Shown in pieces: positions 37,981 to 46,268 of a DNA stretch of 64,000 nt (the first letter of the stretch is position 1; each line of letters begins with the position of its first letter). A program made the position numbers and the translations under genes. This stretch comes from Ferruginibacter sp. (GTDB lineage Bacteria > Bacteroidota > Bacteroidia > Chitinophagales > Chitinophagaceae), in the NCBI GenBank assembly GCA_019638575.1, contig JAHBTN010000003.1, positions 124,001-188,000 of the forward strand. Direction: 5' to 3'. The notes below the pieces were generated by a model, which saw nothing but the letters and a program-made list of their open reading frames with translations, was not told the origin of the DNA and did not search any database.

Positions 37981-38514
37981 TTAATTATCGGGTTTAAAAC
38001 CTATTCTTTTCCTTGGTGCAGTTGGCGGATGTAACAATTGTTTCAGGGCTTCAAAAATCATTTGTATGTTTTCATCATGACTGCTTACTTTATTTTCAAG
38101 TTGCTCTAATTTTAATAAGATATCCTTTTGGGTAAGTAACATTTCCCTGAGTTTTACAAAAATTTCTATCAAGCGTAAACTAACTTCTATTGCCCTGTTA
38201 CTTTTTAATACATTTGCCAACATCAATACTCCGTGTTCTGTGAATGCATAAGGCAATGCACCGCCTAAATGTTGCGTGGAAGGTATCGCATTTTGCGATA
38301 CCATAGTCTCGACTTCTTTGGTTGTTAACCTGAACATGAAATGAGTGGGGAATCGGTTTAAATTTCTTTTCACCTGTTCCCTTAAACGTATGGCTTTAAC
38401 TCCATACAATACGGCAAGGTCCCTGTCCAACATCACTTTCTGCTTACGTATGTAATATATTTTACTGATTACTGACTCTTCAATAACTGTTATTGATTTT
38501 GCAGATTTAGCCAT
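37981..38514 (-). CDS. ORF6N domain protein
   Basis: A 177-residue protein with an ORF6N domain at about 15-130 (KIYYIRKQKVMLDRDLAVLYGV, NRFPTHFMFRLT, PYAFTEHGVLMLANVL) and a C-terminal helix that could form a coiled coil (LLKLEQLENKVSSHDENIQMIFEAL). The domain is related to KilA-N and is frequent in phages and mobile elements, probably as a DNA-binding module; the role is unknown. It stands alone next to tRNA-Leu. The coding DNA contains a perfect 9-bp hairpin at 38282-38302. Confidence 0.85.
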   Translation of the reverse strand: MAKSAKSITVIEESVISKIYYIRKQKVMLDRDLAVLYGVKAIRLREQVKRNLNRFPTHFMFRLTTKEVETMVSQNAIPSTQHLGGALPYAFTEHGVLMLANVLKSNRAIEVSLRLIEIFVKLREMLLTQKDILLKLEQLENKVSSHDENIQMIFEALKQLLHPPTAPRKRIGFKPDN

Positions 38515-38632
38515 AATCTAATTTTAAGATTGTACAAAACTTAATTTATCCAAACGTATGTTATTTTTTATGAATGATTATTAAATCACCTGTACTTTTT
38601 TACAATCCAAAAAAAAGAACTAAGGTGCAGGC

Positions 38633-38663
38633 AAAAAAATACCCGGTAAAAAACTTACCGGGA
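38633..38663 (-). terminator. Terminator after tRNA-Leu
   Basis: Stem CCCGGTAA / TTACCGGG (38642-38649 / 38655-38662) followed on the minus strand by a T-run, directly downstream of the tRNA. Confidence 0.8.
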
Positions 38664-38673
38664 GTTAATTTTT

Positions 38674-38760
38674 TGGTGCCCAGAACAGGATTCGAACCTG
38701 CACATTCTTGCGAACGCTGCCACCTGAAGACAGTGCGTCTACCAATTTCGCCATCTGGGC
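38674..38760 (-). tRNA. tRNA-Leu (anticodon CAG)
   Basis: An 87-base leucine tRNA. The acceptor stem GCCCAGA pairs with TCTGGGC, followed by discriminator A and an encoded CCA. The D-arm is present, the anticodon stem is CTGTC/GGCAG with loop TTCAGGT (anticodon CAG, for CTG codons), the long variable arm typical of tRNA-Leu follows, and the T-loop is TTCGAAT. Confidence 0.95.
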
Positions 38761-38817
38761 AAATGCCAAATACAAATCAGGAACGCAAATGTAAAATCAA
38801 AAATGTTTTAAAAAAAA

Positions 38818-39732
38818 CTAAATATCACGGTTGCGCCAGCCGGTAAGTAAAACACCAGCTATCACCAAAAAAGTACCGCCAATTTGTGTTGCAGTTAAAG
38901 GTTCGCCCAGTATAAAATGCGCTTGCAAGATGGTTGATACCGGGCCAATACTGCTTATGATGGCAACATTATTGGAACCTATTTTTTTTAAACCGTTTGA
39001 GATAAGGAAAGTTGGTATTACGGTGGCGATGATTGCCAGCAAAACACCGTACTGCAATAATGTGGGTTCAAAATGATGCAGCTTGTTACCGGATAAAAAG
39101 TAATGGCTTATAACGCCTACAGATGCGGCCGTCATGGCATAAGCAGTAAATTTTGTGGCACCCACCATCGGTATCAGCTTACCGCTGCCTACCAGGTAAA
39201 CCGAAAAAGTTAAAGCACATAAAAAAATAAGAAACGAACCCAGCAAAAAATCGGGATTGGATGCATCCAGTTTCAGTTCGCCATAAAATGCAATGCCAAT
39301 ACCTATATAAGTAAGTACCAGCGCCAGCATCTGCATCCTGCTTATTTTATGTTTAAATACTGCAGCATTTAGCAAAACCGCAAATGTGGGATATAAAAAA
39401 AGAATCAACCGCTCTAACCCTGCCGAAATAAATTGAAGCCCCATAAAATCGAAAAGGCTGCTGAGGTAATACCCCGTAAGGCCCATTGCAATTACAATAA
39501 TCCATTGCCTGTTTGTAAATTTTACGTTAGTATCCCTGCTGCTGTAAAAAAATGCAATGGCCAGGTAAAAAGGCAATGCAAAAACCATCCTTAATGCAAG
39601 CAATGTTATAGCATCAGTATGAGTGGCTGCAAAGGCAAGTTTTACAAAAATGGCCTTGGTGCTGAAGAGAATGGCGCCTGCAAAAGTTATCAGGGAACCC
39701 GTGATATAAATTTTCCTGGCAGCATCTTTCAT
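38818..39732 (-). CDS. EamA-family (DMT) transporter
   Basis: A 304-residue inner-membrane protein with about ten hydrophobic segments in two halves, each an EamA domain: LITFAGAILFSTKAIFVKLAF in the first, SFLIFLCALTFSVYLVGSG in the second. Members export metabolites or amino acids; the substrate is unknown. The ATG at 39732 is used; a TTG lies just before it. The tRNA-Leu gene follows 57 bases downstream on the same strand, so read-through is possible. Confidence 0.88.
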   Translation of the reverse strand: MKDAARKIYITGSLITFAGAILFSTKAIFVKLAFAATHTDAITLLALRMVFALPFYLAIAFFYSSRDTNVKFTNRQWIIVIAMGLTGYYLSSLFDFMGLQFISAGLERLILFLYPTFAVLLNAAVFKHKISRMQMLALVLTYIGIGIAFYGELKLDASNPDFLLGSFLIFLCALTFSVYLVGSGKLIPMVGATKFTAYAMTAASVGVISHYFLSGNKLHHFEPTLLQYGVLLAIIATVIPTFLISNGLKKIGSNNVAIISSIGPVSTILQAHFILGEPLTATQIGGTFLVIAGVLLTGWRNRDI

Positions 39733-39759
39733 CAAACTAAATAATTACAGTAGATTAAC

Positions 39760-39802
39760 AAAAAAACTACACTTTTCAATTTACTTTGTTGTAGTTTTTT
39801 TT
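39760..39802 (-). terminator. Possible terminator after dapD
   Basis: Stem AAAAAACTACA (39761-39771) / TGTAGTTTTTT (39790-39800) with an 18-base loop; followed by T residues on the minus strand. Confidence 0.5.
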
Positions 39803-39855
39803 AAAGACTTAAAAAAATTAAAAAATTGAAGTTTTAACTATTTTTGAAATTCTAT

Positions 39856-40671
39856 TTACACACTTACATTAAAATCACGCAGTGCATCGTTCAAACTTGT
39901 TTTTAAGTCGGTAGATGGTTTGCGTTGCCCAATTATTAATGCACAGCCTACGCCATACTCGCCTGCTGCAAATTTTTTGGTATAGCTGCCCGGTATCACC
40001 ACCGATCTTGCAGGCACTATGCCTTTCATTTCTTTAGGCTCGCTGCCGCTTACATCAATTATTTTTGTTGATTGCGTTAGCACCACGTTAGCGCCTAGCA
40101 CTGCTTCTTTTTCTACCCTTACACCTTCCACTACAATGCATCTGCTGCCTATGAAACAGCCGTCTTCTATAATTACCGGGCTTGCCTGTAAAGGCTCAAG
40201 CACACCACCAATACCCACGCCACCACTCAGGTGTACGCCCTTGCCTATTTGTGCACAACTACCCACCGTTGCCCATGTATCAACCATGGTACCTTCATCT
40301 ACATAAGCGCCAATATTTACATAACTCGGCATCAGCACTACATTTTTTGCCAGGTAAGCGCCATATCTTGCCACTGCATGCGGCACCGCCCTCACTCCCA
40401 TTGATGCATAGTTTGATTTTAATTTCATCTTATCATAAAACTCAAATGGTGGCAATGTGTATGTTTCCATTTGCTGAATGGCAAAGTACATGAGTATGGC
40501 TTGTTTCACCCATTCGTTAACCTGCCATCCACCGCCGTCTTTAGGCGATGCCGTACGCAACAATCCTTTATCCACCTGCTCTATTACAGCCCTCACAGCA
40601 TCGGCATATATTTCTTCTTTAAGTAGTTGCCTGTTTTGCCAGGCAGCCAATATTTGTTCTTTTAGTTCCAT
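39856..40671 (-). CDS. dapD: 2,3,4,5-tetrahydropyridine-2,6-dicarboxylate N-succinyltransferase
   Basis: A 271-residue trimeric acyltransferase of the lysine/diaminopimelate pathway. The left-handed beta-helix repeats are visible in the middle (VVLMPSYVNIGAYVDEGTMVDTWATVGSCAQIGKGVHL is split across them), followed by GIGGVLEPLQASPVIIEDG. The ATG at 40671 gives the conserved ELKEQILAAWQNR start. It uses succinyl-CoA. dapB lies at 51489. Confidence 0.94.
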   Translation of the reverse strand: MELKEQILAAWQNRQLLKEEIYADAVRAVIEQVDKGLLRTASPKDGGGWQVNEWVKQAILMYFAIQQMETYTLPPFEFYDKMKLKSNYASMGVRAVPHAVARYGAYLAKNVVLMPSYVNIGAYVDEGTMVDTWATVGSCAQIGKGVHLSGGVGIGGVLEPLQASPVIIEDGCFIGSRCIVVEGVRVEKEAVLGANVVLTQSTKIIDVSGSEPKEMKGIVPARSVVIPGSYTKKFAAGEYGVGCALIIGQRKPSTDLKTSLNDALRDFNVSV

Positions 40672-40685
40672 TATGAAGTTTTTTG

Positions 40686-40693
40686 CAAACTTA
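40686..40693 (-). promoter_or_regulatory. Promoter -7 element of dapD
   Basis: TAAGTTTG on the minus strand, an exact TAnnTTTG match 14 bases before the dapD ATG, in the gap shared with the divergent heptosyltransferase gene. Confidence 0.5.
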
Positions 40694-40746
40694 CATGGTT
40701 GATACAAGAAAGAAAAAAGCATTTTAATTGATAACTTGCATTTTGT

Positions 40747-41760
40747 ATGCAAAAGATATTGGTGATACAAACAGCATTTATTGGCGATGTAGTGCTTGCA
40801 ACTGCATTGGTAGAAAAGTTGGTAAAATTTTTTCCGGAAGCTGAAATTGATTTCCTTGTACGCAAAGGCAATGAAAGCTTATTGCAAAACAATCCGCACA
40901 TTAATGAAATACTTATATGGAATAAAAAAGAAAATAAAATCAGGAACCTGCTAAAAATGCTTTTCAGCATCAGGAAAAAGAAATACGATTTACTGGTTAA
41001 TACACAACGTTTTTTTGCCACCGGTTTACTCACTGCTTTTTCAGGCGCCAAACAAACTTTTGGTTTTGATAAAAATCCTTTAAGCTTTTTATTTACGCAC
41101 AGTATTAAACATATCATTAGTAAACAAAACGGAATTAAACATGAAGTAGAGCGTAATAACGACCTGGTTAGTTCTTTTACCGATGAAACTTTTACCAGGC
41201 CAAAATTATATCCTTCGGATAATGATTTTATGGCAGTGCAGGCTTACAGTAAACAAGCCTTTGTTACTATGACGCCGGGCAGCGTATGGTTCACAAAAAA
41301 ATATCCTGTTGAGAAATGGATTGAACTGATACATAATTTTCCGGCTAACTATAAAATATTTTTATTGGGTGGTAAAGAAAACACCGCTGAATGTGAAGAC
41401 ATAAAAAACAGAGCAGCCAATTTGAATGTGGAAGTGCTTGCCGGTAAATTATCTTTTTTACAATCGGCAGCATTGATGAAAAATGCAACCATGAATTATG
41501 TAAACGATTCGGCACCGCTTCATTTTGCATCGGCTGTAAATGCACCTGTAACAGCTATATTTTGTTCTACAGTGCCGGCATTTGGGTTTACGCCACTTTC
41601 AGATAATTCGTTCATTATAGAAACTACAGAAAAACTTAGTTGCCGCCCCTGTGGGCTGCATGGATACAAAGCTTGTCCGCAAAAACATTTTAAATGTGCC
41701 TTAACCATTGATAGTAACCGTTTATTGGAACCTCTTAAAAAAATGCAGCAGCATGTATGA
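40747..41760 (+). CDS. Family-9 glycosyltransferase (heptosyltransferase type)
   Basis: A 337-residue GT-B enzyme of the LPS heptosyltransferase family. It has LVIQTAFIGDVVLATALVEKL at the N-terminus, MTPGSVWFTKKYPVEKW at the start of the donor domain, and NDSAPLHFASAVNAPVTAIF (donor-binding). It should transfer ADP-heptose onto the LPS core at the inner membrane; the position in the core is not known. It overlaps the next gene by 8 bases (ATGTATGA). Confidence 0.86.
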   Translation: MQKILVIQTAFIGDVVLATALVEKLVKFFPEAEIDFLVRKGNESLLQNNPHINEILIWNKKENKIRNLLKMLFSIRKKKYDLLVNTQRFFATGLLTAFSGAKQTFGFDKNPLSFLFTHSIKHIISKQNGIKHEVERNNDLVSSFTDETFTRPKLYPSDNDFMAVQAYSKQAFVTMTPGSVWFTKKYPVEKWIELIHNFPANYKIFLLGGKENTAECEDIKNRAANLNVEVLAGKLSFLQSAALMKNATMNYVNDSAPLHFASAVNAPVTAIFCSTVPAFGFTPLSDNSFIIETTEKLSCRPCGLHGYKACPQKHFKCALTIDSNRLLEPLKKMQQHV

Positions 41761-42325
41761 ATATAAAAACGATATGGAAGCGTGCCTGTCTGTTTTGCGA
41801 CAAGGTGGTTTAATATTGTATCCAACAGATACGGTTTGGGGAATAGGTTGCGATGCTACAGATGAAAATGCTGTAAGCAACATTTTTAAGTTAAAGAATA
41901 GAAAGGATGAAAAAAGTATGATTATTTTACTGGCCGATGAAAAAGATATTTCAAATTATGTAACGCAGGCCAATCCCAAGGTTTTTGATTATGTAAAAGG
42001 AATAAAAAAACCAACAACCGTTATTTATGAAGGCGCAAAGGGGCTGGCAAAAAACCTCATCAACATAAACGGAAGTATTGCTATTAGGATTGTAAAAGAT
42101 GAGTTTTGCAGAAAGCTTATCCGTAGTTTTGGCAAACCCATCGTTTCTACATCAGCTAACCTTTCGGGTTATCCTGCACCTTCTATTTTCAATGATATTG
42201 ATACTGCCATAAAAAACGGTGTAGATTATATTGTGCAGTACCGGCAAAACGATCTTACAGAAGCTTTACCATCGGCCATAGTAAAATTAAATGCCGATGG
42301 CTCCCTCAATATCATCAGGCCATAA
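41753..42325 (+). CDS. tsaC: Threonylcarbamoyl-AMP synthase (TsaC/Sua5/YrdC)
   Basis: A 190-residue YrdC-domain protein that makes threonylcarbamoyl-AMP for the t6A modification of tRNAs. YPTDTVWGIGCDA, KNRKDEKSM, and STSANLSGYPAP are the family signatures. It has only the YrdC domain, without the C-terminal Sua5 domain. The ATG at 41753 overlaps the heptosyltransferase stop. A terminator follows. Confidence 0.93.
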   Translation: MYEYKNDMEACLSVLRQGGLILYPTDTVWGIGCDATDENAVSNIFKLKNRKDEKSMIILLADEKDISNYVTQANPKVFDYVKGIKKPTTVIYEGAKGLAKNLININGSIAIRIVKDEFCRKLIRSFGKPIVSTSANLSGYPAPSIFNDIDTAIKNGVDYIVQYRQNDLTEALPSAIVKLNADGSLNIIRP

Positions 42326-42362
42326 AAAAATTTGCCAGCGTTTTTTCGCACTGGCAAACAAA
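42325..42362. terminator. Terminator
   Basis: Stem TTTGCCAG (42331-42338) / CTGGCAAA (42351-42358) with an inner CG pair and a T-run loop, between convergent genes. Confidence 0.75.
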
Positions 42363-42422
42363 ATATGTTGCAGAAAATAGTTTTATAAAAACTTCCCAGT
42401 GTGTAAAATCAAAAATATCTGC

Positions 42423-43001
42423 TTATAATGTAAAACCAAGCCCCACCTGGAAACCCTGGCTCTTCCATTTCTCCTGGTTATCTATATCATTTAGGTTATT
42501 AAGTCCAATGGCATAACGGCCATATATTTTTAAATGCCCAATGTTAACCTGTGCACCGCCAAGCATACTAAAATCGCCTGCTTTAAATGCATCACGTCCA
42601 TTTTCAAGAAGTGTTTTGCTTTTGTTCATTAAAACACTAAACTGCGGGCCTACTTGCAGGGTAATAAATTTTACAGGCTTGTAATTTAAAAGGATGGGGA
42701 TACTTAAATATTTAAGCTGCACCTTATCTACCTGGTTAAATTTATACACCTGGCTAAATGTGCTGGATGTATCTACATTAATTTGATTAAATAAAACTTC
42801 GGGTTGGATGGCAAATTTATTTCCAAATCCTACCGAGAAAAAACCACCCAGGTGGTAACCATAAGTAAACTGATCGCTGAAAGATTTTCCATCAATCTTG
42901 TTGATGTTAACACCTGCTTTAGCGCCGATGCTGAATTTTTGTGCTGTGGCTGTACTTCCTATGATACAGAAAATTGCCAGGATTAAGAGTTTTGTTTTCA
43001 T
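42423..43001 (-). CDS. Outer-membrane beta-barrel protein
   Basis: A 192-residue protein with a signal peptide (MKTKLLILAIFCIIGSTATAQ) and a PorT-like beta-barrel: alternating hydrophobic strands such as FSIGAKAGVNINKI, GYHLGGFFSVGFGNKFAIQPEVLF, FITLQVGPQFSVLMN and KSQGFQVGLGFTL at the C-terminus, ending in an aromatic-type residue region. The ATG at 43001 is used; a longer frame starts eight codons earlier. Its role is unknown. Confidence 0.82.
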   Translation of the reverse strand: MKTKLLILAIFCIIGSTATAQKFSIGAKAGVNINKIDGKSFSDQFTYGYHLGGFFSVGFGNKFAIQPEVLFNQINVDTSSTFSQVYKFNQVDKVQLKYLSIPILLNYKPVKFITLQVGPQFSVLMNKSKTLLENGRDAFKAGDFSMLGGAQVNIGHLKIYGRYAIGLNNLNDIDNQEKWKSQGFQVGLGFTL

Positions 43002-43118
43002 AAATAAATTTTTAGTTAGCAACAAAGCCCCAAGTTATATGCCAACGATATAAAAAATACTACAATCTTTTGTTAAGAGAAAAAACATACAAATGTTATG
43101 TTAAAGGTCAATTATAAA

Positions 43119-44105
43119 TTAATAAAAAGAAACTCCTGCCGTTATTGAAAATAAAGAAGTAAGTCTTTTTTCGTCTGTTGAAGGCAGGTAGTAATCGAAA
43201 TAAATTTGTGGCTGCAGGTAAAACCTGCCATAGTAATAAACAAAGTTTGTTAAAAAAGCCAATGATTGAACATTAAAGGAAGTAGATGTAGCGCCATTTC
43301 CAAAGCGTCTTTTAAGAATTGTTTGAATGATGGGCCGCCGGTTAACCAGGTTGCTTGAATGAGATATATTCCATTTTTGTATACCTGTATTTAAAAGAAA
43401 AAAAGTACGAACCTGCAGCGCATCTTTTTTATTAATTATCCTGTTAAAATTAAATTGATGCGAAGCTGATAATGTTAATGAAAAACTGCTTAACCTTGTT
43501 GTTATTGTATCTCTCAAATGCACTGCAATATTATTAAACCAAAATGCTGTATCATAATATTCCACTTGCTTTCCAAATGAATATCCCGCTGCCAAACCCG
43601 GTTCAATAAAAGTTTTATTATAGATAACATTGACATAAATATCATTTTTGTATGGATTCATTTGGTACTTGGTTTTAGCTCCATCAATATACCTGGTATA
43701 AGAAACCCCCAATTCAAAACTCTTGTTTTTAAACCCATAGTATGGAGTAATGGCATATTGATACATTTTTAAACTACCATCATCATTTGCTAAAGTGCCA
43801 CTAACCGAAACCCCCACCCCGCTTTTATGATTGTAACTTACAGAGGGCGTGTAATATAACTTGTTTGTAGTAGCCTGGCTGGCATTCAATCCATTGTTTT
43901 TAAAACTAAAAACACCATTACTCATCTTAAGGTTCACATCAAAATAACTTTTATCTTTTTCAAGCATAAGTTGTATAAACTCATCGTTTTTAAACATAGA
44001 GTCAAGCAAACGCATTTCCTCTTTGCTAAACGTAAGGGAATCAGTTTGTGCAATTGCATTTGAACAAATGCACAACGCCATCAGCAATGATAAAATCTTA
44101 TACAT
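43119..44105 (-). CDS. Outer-membrane protein of unknown function
   Basis: A 328-residue protein with a signal peptide (residues 1-19, ending SNAIAQ) and, from about residue 55 on, repeated amphipathic beta strands with many Tyr and Asn residues (LYYTPSVSYNHKSGVGVSVSG, FELGVSYTRYIDG, LFSITAGVSFY at the end). The C-terminal aromatic residue is typical of outer-membrane barrels. It is next to, but 117 bases from, another barrel protein. Confidence 0.75.
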   Translation of the reverse strand: MYKILSLLMALCICSNAIAQTDSLTFSKEEMRLLDSMFKNDEFIQLMLEKDKSYFDVNLKMSNGVFSFKNNGLNASQATTNKLYYTPSVSYNHKSGVGVSVSGTLANDDGSLKMYQYAITPYYGFKNKSFELGVSYTRYIDGAKTKYQMNPYKNDIYVNVIYNKTFIEPGLAAGYSFGKQVEYYDTAFWFNNIAVHLRDTITTRLSSFSLTLSASHQFNFNRIINKKDALQVRTFFLLNTGIQKWNISHSSNLVNRRPIIQTILKRRFGNGATSTSFNVQSLAFLTNFVYYYGRFYLQPQIYFDYYLPSTDEKRLTSLFSITAGVSFY

Positions 44106-44137
44106 ACAGGTTGAGACTAACTATTGATTTGAAAAAA

Positions 44138-44145
44138 CAAAATTA
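44138..44145 (-). promoter_or_regulatory. Promoter -7 element of the outer-membrane protein gene
   Basis: TAATTTTG on the minus strand, an exact TAnnTTTG match 32 bases before the start codon. Confidence 0.4.
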
Positions 44146-44242
44146 GTTTAATCGGCAGGCAATTATTACATCAAAACTTTTTCAAACAAACATCTGTTTT
44201 TAAATACTTTTCACTTTATGCCAATTATGTTTACGAAAGCAT

Positions 44243-44250
44243 TACCTTTG
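44243..44250 (+). promoter_or_regulatory. Promoter -7 element of the DEAD-box gene
   Basis: TACCTTTG, an exact TAnnTTTG match about 207 bases before the ATG at 44458. Confidence 0.45.
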
Positions 44251-44457
44251 CGTCCATTATTTTAAAACTGAGAATTACATGACATGCTCAGTTGCTGTTG
44301 AATATTAGATGTTATTGGTTAAAAAACAAACCTCTTATAAGGCGTATGTTAGCGCCCACAGGGATTAAGAAAGCCTTGCTTATTGCAACAGCCCACAGCA
44401 TGGCAACGGTGTTTTTTTAAACCCGTATTACATGTGGCTATCGCAAAACAAATTTCA

Positions 44458-46197
44458 ATGAATGCATTTGAGGCCTTAGGCCTGAACGAAAAACTGGTAC
44501 AATCAGTTACCGAACTTGGATTTGAGAATCCAACAGAAATACAACAAAAAGCAATCCCTATTTTATTATCGGGCACCACCGATTTTATTGGCCTTGCACA
44601 AACAGGTACCGGCAAAACCGCCGCTTTCGGTTTGCCCTTATTACAATTGATTGATGAAGACCAGCGCCATCCGCAGGCTTTAATTGTATGCCCCACCCGT
44701 GAACTGTGTTTGCAAATCACAAACGACCTGGAAACTTTTAAAAAACACAATCGCAAAATAGCAACCGAAGCTGTTTATGGCGGCGCCTCAATCATGATGC
44801 AGATACGCAACCTTAAAAAAGGTGTGCATATTGTTGTGGCCACTCCTGGCCGATTGATTGACCTGATTGAAAGAAAAGCTATCGACCTGCAAAAAGTAAA
44901 ATATGTGGTTTTAGATGAGGCCGATGAAATGCTGAACATGGGCTTTAGGGATGATATTGATTTTGTTTTGAAGAATACCATCAACCGTGAAAGCACCTGG
45001 CTTTTCAGCGCCACCATGCCGCCTGAGGTAAGGGCTATTTCTCGCAATTACATGGATACACCCAAGGAAGTTACAGTTGGCCGTAAAAACAGCGGTAATG
45101 TAAATATTGATCACCAGTATTACATCGTATCTGCACATCACCGTTATGAGGCATTAAAACGCCTGATAGATTTTAACCCCGGCATGTATGGTATCATTTT
45201 TACCCGTACCAAGGCCGATGCTCATAATATTTCTGAAAAACTTTCAAAAGCAGGTTACGAAATTGAAGCATTGCATGGCGACCTAAGCCAGCAACAGCGT
45301 GATGCTGTGATGGGTAGGTTTCGCAGTAAACATCTTCAATTACTTATTGCCACCGATGTGGCAGCAAGAGGTATTGATGTGGATGGAATTACCCATGTTA
45401 TCAATTATGAATTACCCGATGATATGGAAGTGTATACACACCGCAGCGGCCGTACAGGGCGTGCCGGAAAAACAGGCATCTGCCTTTCTATCTGCCACAG
45501 TAAGGAATCGTACAAGATTCGTTCGCTGGAAAAAATGATTAATTCTAAATTTCATAAGTTAGATGTACCATCCGGTAAAGATGTATGCCGCAAACAGTTT
45601 TTTTATTTTATGGAAAAACTAATGCAGGCCGATGTTAGCCAGGGCGATTATGAAACTTATATGCCCGACCTTGTTAAAAAATTTGCCGACGTAAGCAAGG
45701 AAGAAGTATTGCAACGGGTAGCATCTTTAGAGTTTAGCCATTTTTTAAAATATTACGAAAACGCCGAAGACCTTAACAGGAATGAAAGCCGCAGCGATAG
45801 AAAAACCGGTAACAGGTTTGAACAAAACATGAATGGAAGCAGAAAGGAACGTACATCGTTTAATAGTCGTAACAATGGCTATACAAGGTTATTCATTAAC
45901 CTGGGTACCAAGGATGGATTTTATAAAGCCAGCTTTTTACAATTTATTTTAGATGAAAGCAACCTTAAAAAAGAAGTGCTTGGTAAAATAGATATGAGGG
46001 AAATGAATAGCTGGGTAGAGATTGACCAGGATGCTGCAGGCAAAATGATACATGCCATTGATGGCAAACGATATAATAACCGTACAATTAGAATGAATGA
46101 AGCCGATGGTGGTTTTAAAAGACCTAATGACGAACGTGGCAGAAACGAGAGAAGCGAAGGAAGAAAAAGGATTTATACTTCAAGGGAGAGAAAGTAA
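44458..46197 (+). CDS. DEAD-box RNA helicase with DbpA-type RNA-binding domain
   Basis: A 579-residue helicase of the CsdA/DeaD group. The helicase core has the Q motif and AQTGTGKTAAFGLP (motif I), PTRELC (Ia), DEAD (II), SAT (III) and HRSGRTGRAGK (VI). The C-terminus (about 485-560) resembles the DbpA RNA-binding domain (YTRLFINLGTKDGFYKASFLQF) and ends in an Arg-rich tail. It should act in ribosome assembly or mRNA turnover, often cold-linked. The ATG at 44458 gives the conserved NAFEALGL start. It has an unusually long leader. Confidence 0.9.
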   Translation: MNAFEALGLNEKLVQSVTELGFENPTEIQQKAIPILLSGTTDFIGLAQTGTGKTAAFGLPLLQLIDEDQRHPQALIVCPTRELCLQITNDLETFKKHNRKIATEAVYGGASIMMQIRNLKKGVHIVVATPGRLIDLIERKAIDLQKVKYVVLDEADEMLNMGFRDDIDFVLKNTINRESTWLFSATMPPEVRAISRNYMDTPKEVTVGRKNSGNVNIDHQYYIVSAHHRYEALKRLIDFNPGMYGIIFTRTKADAHNISEKLSKAGYEIEALHGDLSQQQRDAVMGRFRSKHLQLLIATDVAARGIDVDGITHVINYELPDDMEVYTHRSGRTGRAGKTGICLSICHSKESYKIRSLEKMINSKFHKLDVPSGKDVCRKQFFYFMEKLMQADVSQGDYETYMPDLVKKFADVSKEEVLQRVASLEFSHFLKYYENAEDLNRNESRSDRKTGNRFEQNMNGSRKERTSFNSRNNGYTRLFINLGTKDGFYKASFLQFILDESNLKKEVLGKIDMREMNSWVEIDQDAAGKMIHAIDGKRYNNRTIRMNEADGGFKRPNDERGRNERSEGRKRIYTSRERK

Positions 46198-46268
46198 AAT
46201 TTAATTTTATCAAGTTGATATTGTTATAAGTACTAAAACATATAAAACCTGTTTTGGTACATATTTTT

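Larger units (their letters stand above)
44106..44457. other. Gap with long leader of the DEAD-box gene
   Basis: This 352-base gap holds two promoter elements back to back: TAATTTTG (44138-44145) for the minus-strand gene, and TACCTTTG (44243-44250) for the helicase. The latter leaves a leader of about 200 bases, with a GGCG/CGCC pair at 44341-44356 and an 8-base direct repeat GCCCACAG at 44354-44361 and 44391-44398. Confidence 0.5.

Noticed and set aside
38574..38846. A 90-residue open frame (with VPRTGFEPAHS and LPISPSGQ segments) on the plus strand
   Set aside because: It is the antisense translation of tRNA-Leu and its terminator, a well-known false annotation.
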